Assembly (NCBI GenBank): GCA_965601455.1 | Contig: OZ271831.1 | Span: 3,162,001 to 3,226,000, forward strand | Source of the DNA: JANQEU01 sp965601455 | Lineage (GTDB): Bacteria > Bacteroidota > Bacteroidia > Cytophagales > Cyclobacteriaceae | DNA length: 64,000 bases | Reading direction: 5' to 3' | Shown here: piece after piece, positions 45,711-55,127 of the stretch | How the letters are laid out: every line of letters begins with the position of its first letter | Position numbering within the stretch: position 1 is the first letter of the stretch | Program-made: the position numbers and the translations under genes | Notes under the pieces: generated by a model | Seen by the model: the letters and a program-made list of their open reading frames with translations, nothing else | Database searches by the model: none | What the model was told of the DNA's origin: nothing

Positions 45711-47426
45711 TTAGTGTGAGTCCTTGGTTACTTCGCTTCCAGAACCTCCTCTTAAGAAATCCAAATCAGCTCCCAGGTGAGCACCCTGAACATGTTTTTG
45801 GTATAGCTGGACATATCCTCTTGAAGCAATTTCAACACTTGCATCCTTCTTTTTCTTTCTTTCTTGAATTTCCTCGTCCGAGACCTCTAGTTGAAGGATT
45901 CGATTTTCAACATCCAAAATAATTATATCGCCAGTTTCCACAATCCCTAAGTTACCACCATCAGCTGACTCAGGACTCACATGTAAGACAACAGTACCAA
46001 ACCCAGTGCCACTCATGCGACCATCCGAAATCCTCACCATGTCTTTTACTCCCTTCTCCAATAATTTTGGGGGTAATCCCATGTTGCCTACTTCGGGCAT
46101 TCCCGGGTATCCTTTCGGACCAACATTCTTTAATACAAGAACGCTATTTTCATCTACCTCCAGGTTAGGGTCGTCAATTTTCTCTTTGTAGTCATCGATA
46201 TCTTCAAATACAACCGCCTTTCCGGTATGTTTCATTAATTCCGGTGTGGCTGCAGAAGGTTTCAACACAGCCCCATTTTCTGTTAGGTTACCTTTAAGAA
46301 TGACAACACCAGATGTATCATTGAACGGTTTATCCATGTTGGAAATAACATCTTCATTATAGCTGGGCGCATCGTGAAAATTAGACTCTACTGACAGTCC
46401 ATTTACTGTCATAATATCTTTATGAAGGTGGGGCAACAATTCCCTCATCACTGCCGGTAACCCACCGGAATAATAAAAATCCTCCATGAAGAATTTGCCA
46501 CTGGGTTGAAGGTTTGCCAGTAGTGGTATTCCTTTCGAAAGGGTGTCGAAATCATCGATGGTAAGATCTACCCCAATGCGGCCGGCAATGGCCAGCAAAT
46601 GAATCACGAAATTGGTTGACCCGCCTATAGCCGCGTTTACTTTAATTGCGTTCTCAAAAGCTTCTCTTACCAGAATATCTGAAAGCTTTCTATCTTCCTT
46701 CACCAACTCCACTGCTGTGTAGCCCGACTGTTGAGCAAGTAATTTTCTTTCTGTATCCGGGGCAGGAATAGCCGCATTTCCAGGCAATGAAATACCCAAT
46801 GACTCAACCATACAACCCATTGTAGAGGCTGTTCCCATGACCGCACAGTTGCCATCACTTCTGCAAAGACCTTTCTCAATGGTATTCATATCCTTCTCGG
46901 TCATCTTGCCGGCCCGGTAGGATTCACTAAACCTCCAGACGTCAGAAATGCTGATGTCTTTTCCTTCGTATTTACCAGTTAACATCGGACCACCGGAAAC
47001 GACTATTGTAGGCAGGTCCACGCTGCAGGCTCCCATTACCAGTGATGGAGTGGTTTTATCGCATCCGCAAAGTAGTACCACTCCGTCTATCGGATTCGCC
47101 CGAATGCTCTCCTCCACATCCATGGACGCCAGGTTTCGGAACAGCATGGCAGTTGGTTTCATTTGGGTTTCACCCAAAGACATAACCGGAAATTCGAGTG
47201 GGTACCCGCCGGCTTCCAAAACTCCTCGCTTGACATATTCCGCCAAATCACGAAAATGAGAATTACATGGAGTTAATTCAGACCAGGTGTTGCAGATACC
47301 TATTATCGGGCGACCATCAAAAGCATGATCGGGCATTCCACTCTTTCTTAGCCAAGAGCGATAGATGAATCCATCCTTTCCCTTCTTCCCAAACCAACCT
47401 CTACTTCTTAACTCCGATTTATCCAT
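45711..47426 (-). CDS. IlvD/Edd family sugar-acid dehydratase (L-arabinonate/fuconate type)
   Basis: 571 residues from the ATG at 47426; the longer frame adds 26 residues not typical of the family. The Fe-S Cys are in NTWSELTPCNSHFRDLAEYVKRGVLEAGGYP, LLCGCDKTTPSLVMGACS and GNCAVMGTASTMGCM. The putative catalytic Ser is in RISDGRMSGTGFG. The CNSHFR and 'VLLCGCDKTTP' forms resemble L-arabinonate / D-xylonate dehydratases more than biosynthetic IlvD, and no other isoleucine/valine genes are near. It should dehydrate a sugar acid to a 2-keto-3-deoxy acid. The SDR gene 9 bases downstream is its likely partner; lactonase and aldolase partners are not visible here. Confidence 0.88.
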   Translation of the reverse strand: MDKSELRSRGWFGKKGKDGFIYRSWLRKSGMPDHAFDGRPIIGICNTWSELTPCNSHFRDLAEYVKRGVLEAGGYPLEFPVMSLGETQMKPTAMLFRNLASMDVEESIRANPIDGVVLLCGCDKTTPSLVMGACSVDLPTIVVSGGPMLTGKYEGKDISISDVWRFSESYRAGKMTEKDMNTIEKGLCRSDGNCAVMGTASTMGCMVESLGISLPGNAAIPAPDTERKLLAQQSGYTAVELVKEDRKLSDILVREAFENAIKVNAAIGGSTNFVIHLLAIAGRIGVDLTIDDFDTLSKGIPLLANLQPSGKFFMEDFYYSGGLPAVMRELLPHLHKDIMTVNGLSVESNFHDAPSYNEDVISNMDKPFNDTSGVVILKGNLTENGAVLKPSAATPELMKHTGKAVVFEDIDDYKEKIDDPNLEVDENSVLVLKNVGPKGYPGMPEVGNMGLPPKLLEKGVKDMVRISDGRMSGTGFGTVVLHVSPESADGGNLGIVETGDIIILDVENRILQLEVSDEEIQERKKKKDASVEIASRGYVQLYQKHVQGAHLGADLDFLRGGSGSEVTKDSH

Positions 47427-47580
47427 GAAAATAGTTTTCCGAATATTAAAAGATTTTGATGAAGATTCCCGATAGAATCCATAATTCTTAGCGATGGAAT
47501 CCATAATGTATCGTTATGGAAAATCAATGGTATTCTCAAAAACTTGCGAAGAGATTCTTAATCTTACTTCTGTTGTAGAG

Positions 47581-48594
47581 TCAAAGCTCCGGCTTAATCA
47601 GCAGCTTACCTGCAGACATATTTTTTACATATTTCTCAATTCCTTCATTGGCATCGGAAAGAGAAACTCGCTGTGAAATAGGTGTTTGATGGCTATTTTT
47701 TATGAACCTTTTAACCTTACTAAAAAGGCCCAACAGTTTAAGCAGATTCTGTTGGGGAATCCAGGAGGACAACCAGAAACCGGACATTCGTTTATCGTCA
47801 AAGATGAACCTTCGTGGATGTGCAATCACTTCCTTTTCAGACAGCGCCCCGTATAGCATCACCTCGCTTCGGGATGGTAAGGCCTCTAATAGACTGAAAG
47901 GTGAGTCACCCGCAATAGCATCAAAAGCTAACCTGACATCGAGTTCTCTAAAGAGCGATTTCATCTCTTTAATGTGATCGGGCTCTGAGCTGTTTAGCAC
48001 ATACTTCATTCCTTTGGATTTCAGATCGTCTACTTGCTCCTGTCTCCTCACAATGTTCACCACTGCCAAGCCATTTTCATTGCCAAGTGTATCCAACATC
48101 TGTCCCAGCGCACTTGCAGCGGCCGTATTGGCTATGGCTTTGAGTTTCCTTTTCTTAGCAATCTCCACCATAGCGAAAACGGTCAGAGGATTAACCAATA
48201 ACATAGAGCCTTGCTCAAGGTCAAAGTCCTTGTCCAAAGGAATAACCGTCTTGTTGCTTGTGACCATATACTCCGCCCAGGTGCCGTGACTATCAGGCGG
48301 TGCAAAACATGAAACCTTCTTACCCAATAGTCTTTTGGACATAAAGTCATTACCCGTTGCCACCACGGTACCACTTCCTTCAAAACCAGCGATGACAGGC
48401 GGGTTCTTTTTCGAGGAGTACATTCCACGAATGAACATCCAATCAGAAGGGTTTACTGGTGAACTATCAATTTTTACCAAAACCTCCCCCTTATCTGGAA
48501 TCGGTACGGCTGTTTCTACCAATTCCATGGGTTTATCAAATTCCTGAAGCATTAAAGCTTTCATTGATTTTGGGAGATCGACAATCGATTTCAT
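47581..48594 (-). CDS. MDR-family (quinone reductase-like) oxidoreductase
   Basis: 337 residues, medium-chain dehydrogenase/reductase without the catalytic or structural zinc Cys set. Motifs are GEVLVKIDSSPVNPSDWMFIRGMY, VIAGFEGSGTVVATG and VLLVNPLTVFAMVE-like LLVNPLTVFAM, with a degenerate nucleotide loop (NTAAASALGQML). Such proteins reduce quinones or enones with NADPH. It lies between the nosY gene (66 bases upstream) and the dehydratase gene (over 150 bases), so it is more likely a separate gene than part of nos. An alternative start at M11 (MKALMLQEF) would also fit the family. Confidence 0.87.
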   Translation of the reverse strand: MKSIVDLPKSMKALMLQEFDKPMELVETAVPIPDKGEVLVKIDSSPVNPSDWMFIRGMYSSKKNPPVIAGFEGSGTVVATGNDFMSKRLLGKKVSCFAPPDSHGTWAEYMVTSNKTVIPLDKDFDLEQGSMLLVNPLTVFAMVEIAKKRKLKAIANTAAASALGQMLDTLGNENGLAVVNIVRRQEQVDDLKSKGMKYVLNSSEPDHIKEMKSLFRELDVRLAFDAIAGDSPFSLLEALPSRSEVMLYGALSEKEVIAHPRRFIFDDKRMSGFWLSSWIPQQNLLKLLGLFSKVKRFIKNSHQTPISQRVSLSDANEGIEKYVKNMSAGKLLIKPEL

Positions 48595-48659
48595 AGATGT
48601 GAGATTTGAAATTGGTGTTAAGGCAATAATACAAAGATGGTGGCTTAAAGCTGAGATGT

Positions 48660-49442
48660 TTAGAAATCCTTCTTATTTCCCTTCCATATCATCAAGGATA
48701 CAGGCCCGATTACCCAAATGGATAGTAATAGAATAGATAATAGTACCCCGATTTTCGTACCAAAGACCTTTTGGAATAGTGCTCCGGTATACCCCAATAG
48801 AGCCGAGATATCCAGTTTCAGCAATATCATGATGCGCGACAAATCAATAGGGTTTAAAAAGGAAGCTGATAGGGCAAAATTGTCCAGTGGATAATCGCTA
48901 AAAACTACGAGCAAAATGAGAAATATGCCATCATAAATGACCGCGAAGAATAACCACATTAGTATAGCATATCCAAAACCCTTAATCTTATTCGAATTGT
49001 ACAATGCAATACCAATGGATAACCCCACGAAGATGAAGGTGAGAAATGAACCTGAAAGCAATAGCATAAGGAAATTGACAACCTGTGTGGATTGTATCAA
49101 TCCATACACCAGGAAGGGAAGTCCTAAACCGATAATTAGGCTCAGTGATAGGGATAGTGAGATACCTAGATATTGACCCATGAAAATCGTAGATCGCTTT
49201 ACGGGTTGCGCCAAAAGTAGCTCTGTAAACTCTCTCGAATTATAGAAATACATAACCCCGAAGATGGTCCCAATCATTGGTGTAAGAACTACGATAATGT
49301 TCATAAGCGTTATAACCGCCTTTGAAACATCGCTATTCAAAAAAAGAAGGACAAAACCTAGAATGAGATAAAACCCGAAATAAATGTAGCTCCACCTACT
49401 GCGCACGAGATCTGAAAAGCTATATTTCAGTACTTTGATCAT
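48660..49442 (-). CDS. nosY: NosY-like ABC transporter permease
   Basis: 260 residues with six hydrophobic helices. The first cytoplasmic segment (FYNSREFTELLLAQPVKRSTIFMGQYLG) is typical of ABC-2 type permeases of the NosY kind. With NosF it forms the transporter that, with NosD, supports building the tetranuclear CuZ centre of nitrous oxide reductase; current models have it supplying a sulfur species and working with the copper chaperone NosL. It overlaps nosF by 4 bases (ATGA). It is the last gene of the nos operon. Confidence 0.9.
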   Translation of the reverse strand: MIKVLKYSFSDLVRSRWSYIYFGFYLILGFVLLFLNSDVSKAVITLMNIIVVLTPMIGTIFGVMYFYNSREFTELLLAQPVKRSTIFMGQYLGISLSLSLSLIIGLGLPFLVYGLIQSTQVVNFLMLLLSGSFLTFIFVGLSIGIALYNSNKIKGFGYAILMWLFFAVIYDGIFLILLVVFSDYPLDNFALSASFLNPIDLSRIMILLKLDISALLGYTGALFQKVFGTKIGVLLSILLLSIWVIGPVSLMIWKGNKKDF

Positions 49443-50137
49443 GTGTCCAAAATTGATGCTATTGAGTGCTCAAGATCTTCGGTGTTTGTTTTTTCCTTGA
49501 GTTCCAAAAGTGTTCCCTGGAAGTATATCTTACCTTCCAATATAAATATCACCTGATCGGCAAGTTCTTCAATTAGGTTCATAATATGGGAAGTAATCAA
49601 AATGGTCTTACCCTCGTCTTTAGACCTGCGAAGTAACTCCTTAAGCTTTAATAGTGAAACGGGATCCAATCCCGCCGACGGCTCATCTAAAATGATTACT
49701 GGCGTATCAAACATGAATGTCAATACGATATTCACTTTCTGCCTGGTACCTCCGGAAAGATCTCCCAGCTTTTTATCTAAGAATTTCTCCAAACCGAACT
49801 CATCAATAAGTGGATCGGGATTGGCAGGTTCTCCTCTTATGTCCATAACCATATGGATAATCTCGTGCACTTTGAGATTATCCGGAAATCTGGCAATTTG
49901 TGGTAGGTATCCGATTTGATTACGGTAACGATAGGATCCTGTAACATCTTCATTATCCCAGTTCACCGATCCCGAATCTGGAATGACCATCCCGAGAATG
50001 ATCTTTAATAGGGTGGTCTTACCTGAACCGTTTGGTCCGAGGACAGCGAATATTCCTGGTTCTTTGATATCCAAATGAATACTATCCAGTACCCTTAATC
50101 GACCAAATGACTTACTGATATTTGAGGCTGATATCAT
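49439..50137 (-). CDS. nosF: NosF-like ABC transporter ATPase
   Basis: 232 residues. Walker A is GPNGSGKTT (34-42), the signature is LSGGTRQKVNIVLTF, Walker B is PVIILDEPSAGLDP, followed by the switch His in ITSHIM. It powers the NosY permease for NosZ maturation. It overlaps nosD by one base (TAATG) and nosY by four, so the three are translationally coupled. Confidence 0.93.
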   Translation of the reverse strand: MISASNISKSFGRLRVLDSIHLDIKEPGIFAVLGPNGSGKTTLLKIILGMVIPDSGSVNWDNEDVTGSYRYRNQIGYLPQIARFPDNLKVHEIIHMVMDIRGEPANPDPLIDEFGLEKFLDKKLGDLSGGTRQKVNIVLTFMFDTPVIILDEPSAGLDPVSLLKLKELLRRSKDEGKTILITSHIMNLIEELADQVIFILEGKIYFQGTLLELKEKTNTEDLEHSIASILDT

Positions 50138-51402
50138 TAAAATGATTTCATGGAAGGAGAATTGTCTATCAATTCATCGGGTGTAAACACGGGGGATACT
50201 TTCTCCGAGAAGTTGATAAGATCTATAAATAAGCTTCTTAACAAAATGATAGTCTCCGGCGTCCGATTGACAATGTAAGAAAAGAGCTTCACTGGCCGGT
50301 ATGGAACGTCGCCCGTACCATCTTTATCGATATCATAACCGTTGTACTCGCTCCAATAATTGTTATCGAATTGGTTGTCGTTGATTTTCGAATTGTAAGA
50401 TACGTCGAAGGCGTTACTAACGAAATTATTCTGGTTGAATTTGTTCAGGTAACATCCACCGGATACTTTTATGGCCCAGCCATTACTTTTAAACACATTA
50501 TTGATGTAATTGATACGTGTTGACCCATCAATATAAATGGCAATGGTGTTTTCATCGAATACGTTATTTAACACCTCCGCATCGTAGATTTCCTTTAGTA
50601 GTAAACCATACGACGCCGACCCCCAATTATTCCTGAAATGGTTGTCTTCCATTTTGATCCATTTACTAAACATGACTGCCACTCCCGCACCATTTCTTTC
50701 GAAGGTATTGTTGGTGTAGCTATCATTATTGGAAAACATAAAATGTAACCCGTACCGAACGTTGTTTAACGAGAAATTATCTATCACCATACTATTATCG
50801 ACGAACTCCAGGTAAATACCGTCACGCATACCACTCACTTTGTTACCACGAATTAGCATGCTGTCGCAGTGCCAAAGGTGGATACCATTTCCTGATTGAT
50901 CTTCCCGGGTAGCCTTTCCATTAAAAGTGTTGTTAATGATTTCGGAATTACTCGATTTCTCGATTAGAAAGCCAAAAAAGACGTCAGATACGGTATTGTT
51001 TTGGATCAACAGTTTGCTTACTCTGTGAGCATAGATTGCTGCGTAGTCTTTGGTATAGCTCCTACCTGAGTTCTGAAGTTCAAAACCGGATATTGTGACG
51101 CTATCAGATAGGATTTTAAGAATATATGTTTCCTCATTACCATCCAATACCGCTCCCTCCTTGCCTATAAGCGTCAGTGGCTTATCTATCGTAGTACTTC
51201 TACAGGTATAAAAACCAGACTCGAATAAAATAGTGTCTCCTTTCTGGGCAATTACCAGGGCTTCATCAAGGGTCTTAAGGACATGTTTTCCCCCAATTGA
51301 TATTATATTTCCAATTACCGTGGAAGGAAAAATGAAGAAGGCCACAAGCCAAAATACAATCGTTGTTATTTGATATTTTGAGGGTTTGTTTTCTGTGGCC
51401 AT
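50137..51402 (-). CDS. nosD: NosD, periplasmic copper-site maturation protein
   Basis: 421 residues, exported (signal segment IVFWLVAFFIFPSTVIGN). The body is a right-handed parallel beta-helix with repeated 'NN.F..N..G' rungs (CASH-type), such as NSEIINNTFNGKATRED, NDSYTNNTFERNGAGV and GYDIDKDGTGDVPYRP near the end, all characteristic of NosD. NosD acts with NosFY in assembling the CuZ centre of NosZ. The start is set at ATG 51402; the frame could begin at TTG two codons upstream. Confidence 0.95.
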   Translation of the reverse strand: MATENKPSKYQITTIVFWLVAFFIFPSTVIGNIISIGGKHVLKTLDEALVIAQKGDTILFESGFYTCRSTTIDKPLTLIGKEGAVLDGNEETYILKILSDSVTISGFELQNSGRSYTKDYAAIYAHRVSKLLIQNNTVSDVFFGFLIEKSSNSEIINNTFNGKATREDQSGNGIHLWHCDSMLIRGNKVSGMRDGIYLEFVDNSMVIDNFSLNNVRYGLHFMFSNNDSYTNNTFERNGAGVAVMFSKWIKMEDNHFRNNWGSASYGLLLKEIYDAEVLNNVFDENTIAIYIDGSTRINYINNVFKSNGWAIKVSGGCYLNKFNQNNFVSNAFDVSYNSKINDNQFDNNYWSEYNGYDIDKDGTGDVPYRPVKLFSYIVNRTPETIILLRSLFIDLINFSEKVSPVFTPDELIDNSPSMKSF

Positions 51403-51414
51403 CTTCAAAACTTC

Positions 51415-51855
51415 TTACTCAAATTCCTCAATTAATCCAGCCCAGTCGTAGTACATGCCTCCCAGGTTCGTCACTTTCTCCTTCGCTTTTTCTTCCTCAG
51501 AAAAAGCGGAAAGAAACTCTCCCATAGGACTTGGAATGGCTTCGCTGATAATAAAATGGGCCAACCTGGCATCTATTAGCCTTCCGGGTTTGCTATAGTC
51601 CGATACCAGGTATAGTGCTATCGTGCCATCCTCTCTTCTTTTGAGGTCGTTCATCATGCATTCAATGGCATCATACTTAAAAGGCTTTCCTTTCTTGGTA
51701 ACAATCTGAGCAGCATGTTGCTTATCTACAATAGTCATCATACAAAAATGACAGGCATCACTACCATAAGATATCGGATGAGCTTCAGTGCTACAAGAAC
51801 TATAGATTACCAGGAATACCAGGCAAATTAATAAGGAAGTGAGTATCCTTTTCAT
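51415..51855 (-). CDS. nosL: NosL copper chaperone lipoprotein
   Basis: 146 residues. The lipobox is YSSC (Cys21), followed by the NosL metal motif ACHFCMM (Cys35, Cys38, Met39/40) and KKGKPFKYDAIECMMNDL. NosL binds Cu(I) and supplies copper to the NosZ active site. It lies between the four-helix membrane protein (5-base gap) and nosD. Confidence 0.95.
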   Translation of the reverse strand: MKRILTSLLICLVFLVIYSSCSTEAHPISYGSDACHFCMMTIVDKQHAAQIVTKKGKPFKYDAIECMMNDLKRREDGTIALYLVSDYSKPGRLIDARLAHFIISEAIPSPMGEFLSAFSEEEKAKEKVTNLGGMYYDWAGLIEEFE

Positions 51856-51859
51856 CGGC

Positions 51860-52477
51860 TCAACTATTTGAGGATTTTGGTGACTTATTTCCTACGAAAA
51901 ATCCTATAAATGCCAAAAGCATTCCTATACCCATCAGGATTCCTCCTGCCCTTGGATAAGAGTAGGCATCAAAATTAAGTAGTTTCTTATGCCCGATTAA
52001 AGGAGGATTATACACCATTGGTGTGCCATCTGGATTCACTAATTTCAAAATGGCATTTGGATCCAGATCACTTCCGTAATCCAGTAACCAAAGATTAAAA
52101 TCATAAATACCAAATCCGCCCAGAATACACATAACAATAAACCATCCTAAGAACAAAATAGGTGAGGCTTTTTTAAGATAACCGAGGACACCGATAATTA
52201 CGCCTAGTCCAGCCATGATCCAGACAACAATAGGGAAAACGGTAAACTCCCACATGTCTTCCGGTTTTGGTAAAGTCTTCATACCGATGTAGTGATTCAG
52301 GCCGTCAATGTTTTGAATATCAAACTCACTTTCTCCTTTCAATCCATTAACGTAAATGTCAATACCCAGAGGTTCAGGGTATTGGGGGGCTCCCAATCGA
52401 ATATTCCACAGGGGAAAAACGAATAAGCCCAGCAACAGTATGCTTCCGAGGAGCATTAATATACTGGCACTTTTCAT
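51860..52477 (-). CDS. Nos-cluster four-helix membrane protein of unknown function
   Basis: 205 residues with four hydrophobic segments (about 5-25, 78-100, 107-130, 175-197). The first loop (about 55 residues) holds NGLNHYIGM-like DGLNHYIGMKTL. The third loop holds IGHKKLLNFDAYSYPRAGG; the His/Met/Tyr residues facing the periplasm could bind copper or heme, but this is a guess. It follows nosZ by 84 bases and precedes nosL by 4. Its position matches the membrane protein (NosB) reported between nosZ and nosD in clade II clusters, but I cannot confirm homology. Confidence 0.8.
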   Translation of the reverse strand: MKSASILMLLGSILLLGLFVFPLWNIRLGAPQYPEPLGIDIYVNGLKGESEFDIQNIDGLNHYIGMKTLPKPEDMWEFTVFPIVVWIMAGLGVIIGVLGYLKKASPILFLGWFIVMCILGGFGIYDFNLWLLDYGSDLDPNAILKLVNPDGTPMVYNPPLIGHKKLLNFDAYSYPRAGGILMGIGMLLAFIGFFVGNKSPKSSNS

Positions 52478-52561
52478 TTTACTAAATCTGAATGATGTTT
52501 GAATTTTATTGAAATAAGGATTGAGGTAGGTGAACCTACCTCAATCCATTTGTGAAGTAAT

Positions 52562-54517
52562 CTACTCGTCAAGTGACCAGCTAAGTGCAATGCTTGAGTT
52601 AGCAGGAGATACTCGTACATATCCTTGCATTTCCTGGTGTAGCGCAGAGCAGAAATCTGTGCAATAGAATGGCCATACACCGACTTTCTTTGGTTCCCAC
52701 AAAGAGGTCTTAGTCTGACCAGGCATGATTAATATTTCAGAAGTACCTTGTCCAATAATGGAGAATCCGTGAGGTACGTCGAAATCCTGTTCGTGGTTCG
52801 TGATATGGAAGTAAACCTTATCACCAACCTTGATTCCTTCAATGTTGTCGGGCGTAAAGTGGCTTCTAATGGTGGACATGTAAACATGTACCTCATTCCC
52901 ATTTCTTTCCACTTTTGCTTCAGAAGGATTATTTATAGCAAATGGGTGCTCATTCTCATCTATACGATAGATCTTCCTCGATTTATCAACCAACAATTCG
53001 GCGTTACATCCTGCAGCATAGTGCGGTTCGCCATGAGTAGGAAAATCATAAAGAAGTTCCATTTTTTCTCCTGAGATATCATAAATCTGAGCAGAGTGCT
53101 CCATTTCAGGTCCAGTCGGTAGATATCTGTCTTTTGTGATCTTATTCATCGCAACCAGATACTTACCATGAGGGCTCCTTGAGTTACCACCAGGAATCAT
53201 TAAGTGACCCACTGAATAATAAGTAGGTTTTCTGTCAACTACTTCCCATGTACCCAATTTCCATTTGACAACTTCACTGGAAATAAAGAAGGTAGTGTAG
53301 GCATTTCCTTTACCATCAAATTCAGTGTGCAATGGGCCTAAGCCACCACTCTGAACAGAGCCAGCGAGGATATCATCGTAGTTCAATATTGGAATTCCAT
53401 AAGCTTCACCGTCAAACTGTTCATTCTCTATAGCCGCAAGGACCTTATCGAAGGAGTGAACCGTTATGTTGGCTGATAACTTGCCGGAACCTATGATATA
53501 TTGACCCGTAGGATCGACATCACAGCCGTGAGGAGATTTAGGAGTAGGTAAAAAATAGATAGCACCAGGAACGTCAGCCGGATCAATGGTTAGTACTTCT
53601 TCCTTCATGGTGGAAGTAGCAGTATGGGTGGATTCGTCATAAACGTTATGTGCATATTTTGAAGGCATCATGGTACCTCCCCCATTGTTCACAAATTCCT
53701 CAATCATCTTCCAATTGATGGCTGCGATAAAGTCTTTATCGTTTTGTGAGGCATTTACTTCTAATAGGGTATTCGCTTCTTCAGTATTGTATGTAGAGAA
53801 GAAGAACCATCCGTGTGACTTACCTCGACCAGGGTGAGAAAGGTCATAATTAAAACCGGGCATTAACAGTTGAAACTTGATATTCATACGGCCCTCTTCA
53901 GGATCTACCGCGATGAATGTTAAAGCTCCTTTAAAGTTGCTTTTGTATTCACTGATCGGCATGTCTTTCTGAGGTACCGGGACACCAAATCGTGTACCGG
54001 CGACCACATATTCCGTGTTCTCCGTAATAAATGATGAACTGTGATTACCTGCACTGTTCGGAACTTCAATGATCTCTACTGTTTCAAACGTACTGAGGTC
54101 TATCCTTGCAATACGGGGCGTGTTATTACCATTGGCAAAGATCCATCTGCCATCCAGTTCCCCATTGGTTTGTGAGATATCAGGGTGGTGCAAATCATCC
54201 CATGGAATGAATCCAAAAGACGTATTCAACATAGGTTTGGTCTCTTCAGAATAACCATAACCAGAGGTTGGGAATTGAGAGAAAACAGGGATTTCCCTGA
54301 ACATTCTACCTGATGGCAGACCAACTACAGTTAAGTTTCCACTATAGCCTCCGGATAAGAATGCATACTGCTCATCTCTTTCTCCAGGCGCTACGTATAC
54401 TTTTTCCGCAATGCTACCTGTAAGCGCTCCTTGACCGTTGGATCCATTAGGTCCACAAGACCATAGTATAGAACCAGCGAAGAGAGCTGTTAAAACAAAA
54501 AATGCTAATTTTTTCAT
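52562..54517 (-). CDS. nosZ: Nitrous oxide reductase, clade II (Sec/lipoprotein type)
   Basis: 651 residues; reduces N2O to N2 with electrons from c-type cytochromes. The N-terminus is a Sec lipoprotein-type signal (AGSILWSCGPNG, Cys21) with no twin-Arg motif, as in clade II. Seven-bladed propeller His ligands of CuZ are visible: DDLHHPDIS (His110, His111), GLGPLHTEFDG, SPHGCDVDPTGQY, SRSPHGKYL and GEPHYAAGC. The C-terminal cupredoxin domain has the CuA site CTDFCSALHQEM (Cys619, Cys623, His627, Met630). Both copper centres look intact, so the enzyme should be active. No nosR, nosX or denitrification reductase genes are in the window. Confidence 0.97.
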   Translation of the reverse strand: MKKLAFFVLTALFAGSILWSCGPNGSNGQGALTGSIAEKVYVAPGERDEQYAFLSGGYSGNLTVVGLPSGRMFREIPVFSQFPTSGYGYSEETKPMLNTSFGFIPWDDLHHPDISQTNGELDGRWIFANGNNTPRIARIDLSTFETVEIIEVPNSAGNHSSSFITENTEYVVAGTRFGVPVPQKDMPISEYKSNFKGALTFIAVDPEEGRMNIKFQLLMPGFNYDLSHPGRGKSHGWFFFSTYNTEEANTLLEVNASQNDKDFIAAINWKMIEEFVNNGGGTMMPSKYAHNVYDESTHTATSTMKEEVLTIDPADVPGAIYFLPTPKSPHGCDVDPTGQYIIGSGKLSANITVHSFDKVLAAIENEQFDGEAYGIPILNYDDILAGSVQSGGLGPLHTEFDGKGNAYTTFFISSEVVKWKLGTWEVVDRKPTYYSVGHLMIPGGNSRSPHGKYLVAMNKITKDRYLPTGPEMEHSAQIYDISGEKMELLYDFPTHGEPHYAAGCNAELLVDKSRKIYRIDENEHPFAINNPSEAKVERNGNEVHVYMSTIRSHFTPDNIEGIKVGDKVYFHITNHEQDFDVPHGFSIIGQGTSEILIMPGQTKTSLWEPKKVGVWPFYCTDFCSALHQEMQGYVRVSPANSSIALSWSLDE

Positions 54518-54541
54518 GAGTGAAATGAATAGTTTGATTGG

Positions 54542-55111
54542 TTAAAGAATGACTTTATCGACGACATGAATAATGCCGTTACTTGTTGGAATTGTTGCAA
54601 CAACCTTGGATCCACCAACAAGGATTTCCTCCTCATTGACGACGACATCCAGATAATCACCGGAGGCCATATATATTTTTCGACCCTTGCTGGCCTCTTT
54701 TCTAAGACCTTCAACATCGAATGACCCGGGGGCAGCATGCTTGGTAAGAATACCCGCCAATTTCCCTTTGTTCTCCGGCTTAAGTAATTCCTCCACGGTA
54801 CCCGCAGGTAAAGCCTCAAATGCGCTGTTCACTGGCGCAAAAACAGTTAAAGGACCAGCATTTACCAGTACATGTTCAATTTGTGCGGCCTGAACTGCAG
54901 CCACAAGTGTGCTGTGGTCTGCGGAGGAGATTGCCACTTGCAGGATGTTTTTATCAGAAACATCGTCTACAACAGAGGCCTGTCCTAAGGGGTGAGAGGT
55001 AACTGACTCTTCTGATGATGCTTGAGAGCTATCCCCAGTCGGAGTGCTACATGCAAAAAGCAGCAGAATTGAAAACGTGGCTGCTATTAGTTTCGTAAGA
55101 TTAGTTTTCAT
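54542..55111 (-). CDS. Fasciclin (FAS1) domain lipoprotein in the nos operon
   Basis: 189 residues from ATG 55111; a longer frame would overlap the upstream gene and precede the signal peptide. A lipobox (LLLFACST) is followed by a single FAS1 domain: HSTLVAAVQAAQIEHVLVNAGPLTVFAPVNSAFEALPAGTVEELL, and the H2-like end TSNGIIHVVDKVIL. FAS1 domains mediate adhesion or protein contacts. It sits between the cytochrome c gene and nosZ (24 bases before nosZ), so it is surely co-transcribed. A scaffold or docking role for NosZ and its cytochrome donor is possible; no such role is known to me. Confidence 0.92.
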   Translation of the reverse strand: MKTNLTKLIAATFSILLLFACSTPTGDSSQASSEESVTSHPLGQASVVDDVSDKNILQVAISSADHSTLVAAVQAAQIEHVLVNAGPLTVFAPVNSAFEALPAGTVEELLKPENKGKLAGILTKHAAPGSFDVEGLRKEASKGRKIYMASGDYLDVVVNEEEILVGGSKVVATIPTSNGIIHVVDKVIL

Positions 55112-55127
55112 CGTTGATAGGTGTTTA

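Noticed and set aside
45711..47426. Biosynthetic ilvD (dihydroxy-acid dehydratase)
   Set aside because: Active-site context resembles sugar-acid dehydratases, the partner is an SDR, and no other isoleucine/valine genes are near.
52562..54517. Clade I (Tat-exported) nitrous oxide reductase
   Set aside because: No twin-Arg motif; the signal is Sec/lipoprotein type and the gene order is that of clade II clusters.
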